Under the pieces are notes generated by a model, which was given only the letters and a program-made list of their open reading frames with translations, was not told the origin of the DNA and made no database searches. Of a DNA stretch of 64,000 bases, positions 63,401-64,000 are shown one piece after another; the stretch's first letter is position 1, and every line of letters begins with the position of its first letter. The DNA comes from Coriaria nepalensis. Its lineage: Eukaryota; Streptophyta; Magnoliopsida; Cucurbitales; Coriariaceae. The stretch lies in contig CP114484.1 of the NCBI GenBank assembly GCA_027186245.1, positions 13,464,001 to 13,528,000 of the forward strand. Reading direction: 5' to 3'. Made by a program: the position numbers and the translations under genes.

Positions 63401-64000
63401 ATGAAACTATGGACAATGGTAGATTCATGAATCCACAACTTCATTCAAAGGATTTCCATCAATTGGCTCCACAATATCAAGACAGCTCCTAAGTTCTCTG
63501 TACAATTGATGCTTCTCAGCTCTGCATAAGCCTTGTGATGTCGATCTTATACAGAATTCAGAGCTTTCAGTTGTGAAGAAGTTCATACTTTAAGCAACAC
63601 AATAACACAGTCCAAATAGAGCGGACTTACCCAACACTGGTCTGAAGTTGACAAGAATGTAACAATTAAACATTCTGAACAATTTATTGACTATATTTTC
63701 TGGTTCATGGAACTATTAGTAACAGACAAGAGAATTAATGGGCTCACTCTGAATCTGTCTTCATCGCATTTATGATGATTTCCCCTTCATATTGACCCGG
63801 GGGTTGTGCACTTAGCGGTGCCTTGAAAATATACTTCTTCCTGACACTAACCGTTCACCAGAGGTGGTGCATACGTCACCACATTGAACCTGCAAAACTC
63901 CCGCCAAACATGAACCACCCCATGATAATTTTGGACGCATAGCAATTTGAGTACTTTCCCTCTTATTTCTAGCCGCCAGAAGATTTATCTTCAGAAAATA
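60480..64000 (-). pseudogene. Glycoside hydrolase 123-like (DUF4091) gene, broken and partial
   Basis: At least eleven exon-like blocks run right to left, among them 63353-63153, 62979-62811, 62620-62539, 62446-62356, 62177-62081, 61200-61027, 60891-60769 and 60599-60480. The conserved C-terminal half of the plant DUF4091 family is clear: VIEDRFGVKHGTDEWYE, YAVPYSRAIFG, KAYFYLWDEPLN, AVMWRVWKEGGTGFLYWGAN, GEVFSSS and DIEYLRLYSARYG. Three lesions are visible. A TGA (62145-62147) falls where Arg is expected, consistent with CGA to TGA. The phase does not fit at the block starting 61772, as if one base were missing. Near 60482 the frame ends while a +1 frame still encodes DVMRAEIFKTCRS. The 5' part lies beyond the window, and near 63.8 kb the frame is also unclear. 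Enzyme function in plants is not known. Confidence 0.75.

Overview
This is nuclear genomic DNA from a flowering plant, almost certainly a eudicot. The genes are split by many short, AT-rich GT-AG introns, the intergenic DNA is AT-rich with microsatellites, and the products are plant families (DA1, BES1/BZR1, JAC1, UGT72, IDD zinc finger, PPR, plastid uS9, Copia element). There is no operon structure, CRISPR array or recognisable tRNA/rRNA gene. All exon boundaries below were read by eye from splice sites and reading phase. Every intact model closes in frame; that is good internal support but is not transcript evidence.

Layout. 1-4.0 kb: a decaying tandem array of about 0.5-0.8 kb units, with a TATA-box promoter facing into it from the right; no coding gene recognised. 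4.4-4.8 kb: a truncated plastid ribosomal protein uS9 fragment beside an AT-rich hairpin element. 7.0-9.8 kb: DA1-type ubiquitin-activated peptidase (+), preceded by a nested inverted repeat. 10.1-11.8 kb: a PPR pseudogene (+). 13.3-14.6 kb: RMA-type RING E3 ligase (-). 15.2-17.1 kb: LPAT4/5-type acyltransferase (+). 17.6-22.4 kb: leishmanolysin-like (M8) metallopeptidase with 17 coding exons (-). 25.6-25.9 kb: a small secreted protein with two His/Gly plus SPPPP repeats (-). 27.4-28.9 kb: SAP30-like histone deacetylase complex subunit (-). 30.8-32.2 kb: BES1/BZR1 transcription factor (+). 33.1-34.6 kb: Tag-type 3-methyladenine DNA glycosylase (-). 38.0-39.5 kb: UGT72-type glucosyltransferase (+). 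40.6-43.2 kb: LPEAT1-type acyltransferase (+). 44.9-45.6 kb: PPPDE/DeSI-like peptidase with an early stop (-). 47.2-50.4 kb: JAC1-like auxilin J-domain protein (-). 52.0-54.4 kb: IDD C2H2 transcription factor (-). 56.0-58.3 kb: Copia retrotransposon remnant (-). 60.5-64.0 kb: decaying glycoside-hydrolase-123-like (DUF4091) gene running off the right edge (-).

The genes do not form one pathway. The strongest large-scale signal is conserved order: uS9, DA1, PPR, RING, LPAT4, SAP30-like, BZR1, Tag glycosylase and JAC1 match, as I recall it, two duplicated Arabidopsis chromosome 1 segments (about At1g19270-19350 and At1g74970-75100) interleaved. The leishmanolysin, secreted peptide, UGT72, LPEAT1, DeSI, IDD and GH123 genes interrupt this order.

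Four protein-derived sequences are visibly broken (uS9, PPR, the GH123-like gene and the Copia polyprotein), and the DeSI gene carries a nonsense codon in its C-terminal tail. I did not find one clear undescribed system. The best candidates for new biology are the tandem array with its inward promoter, the nested hairpin before DA1, and the repeat-containing secreted protein at 25.6 kb.
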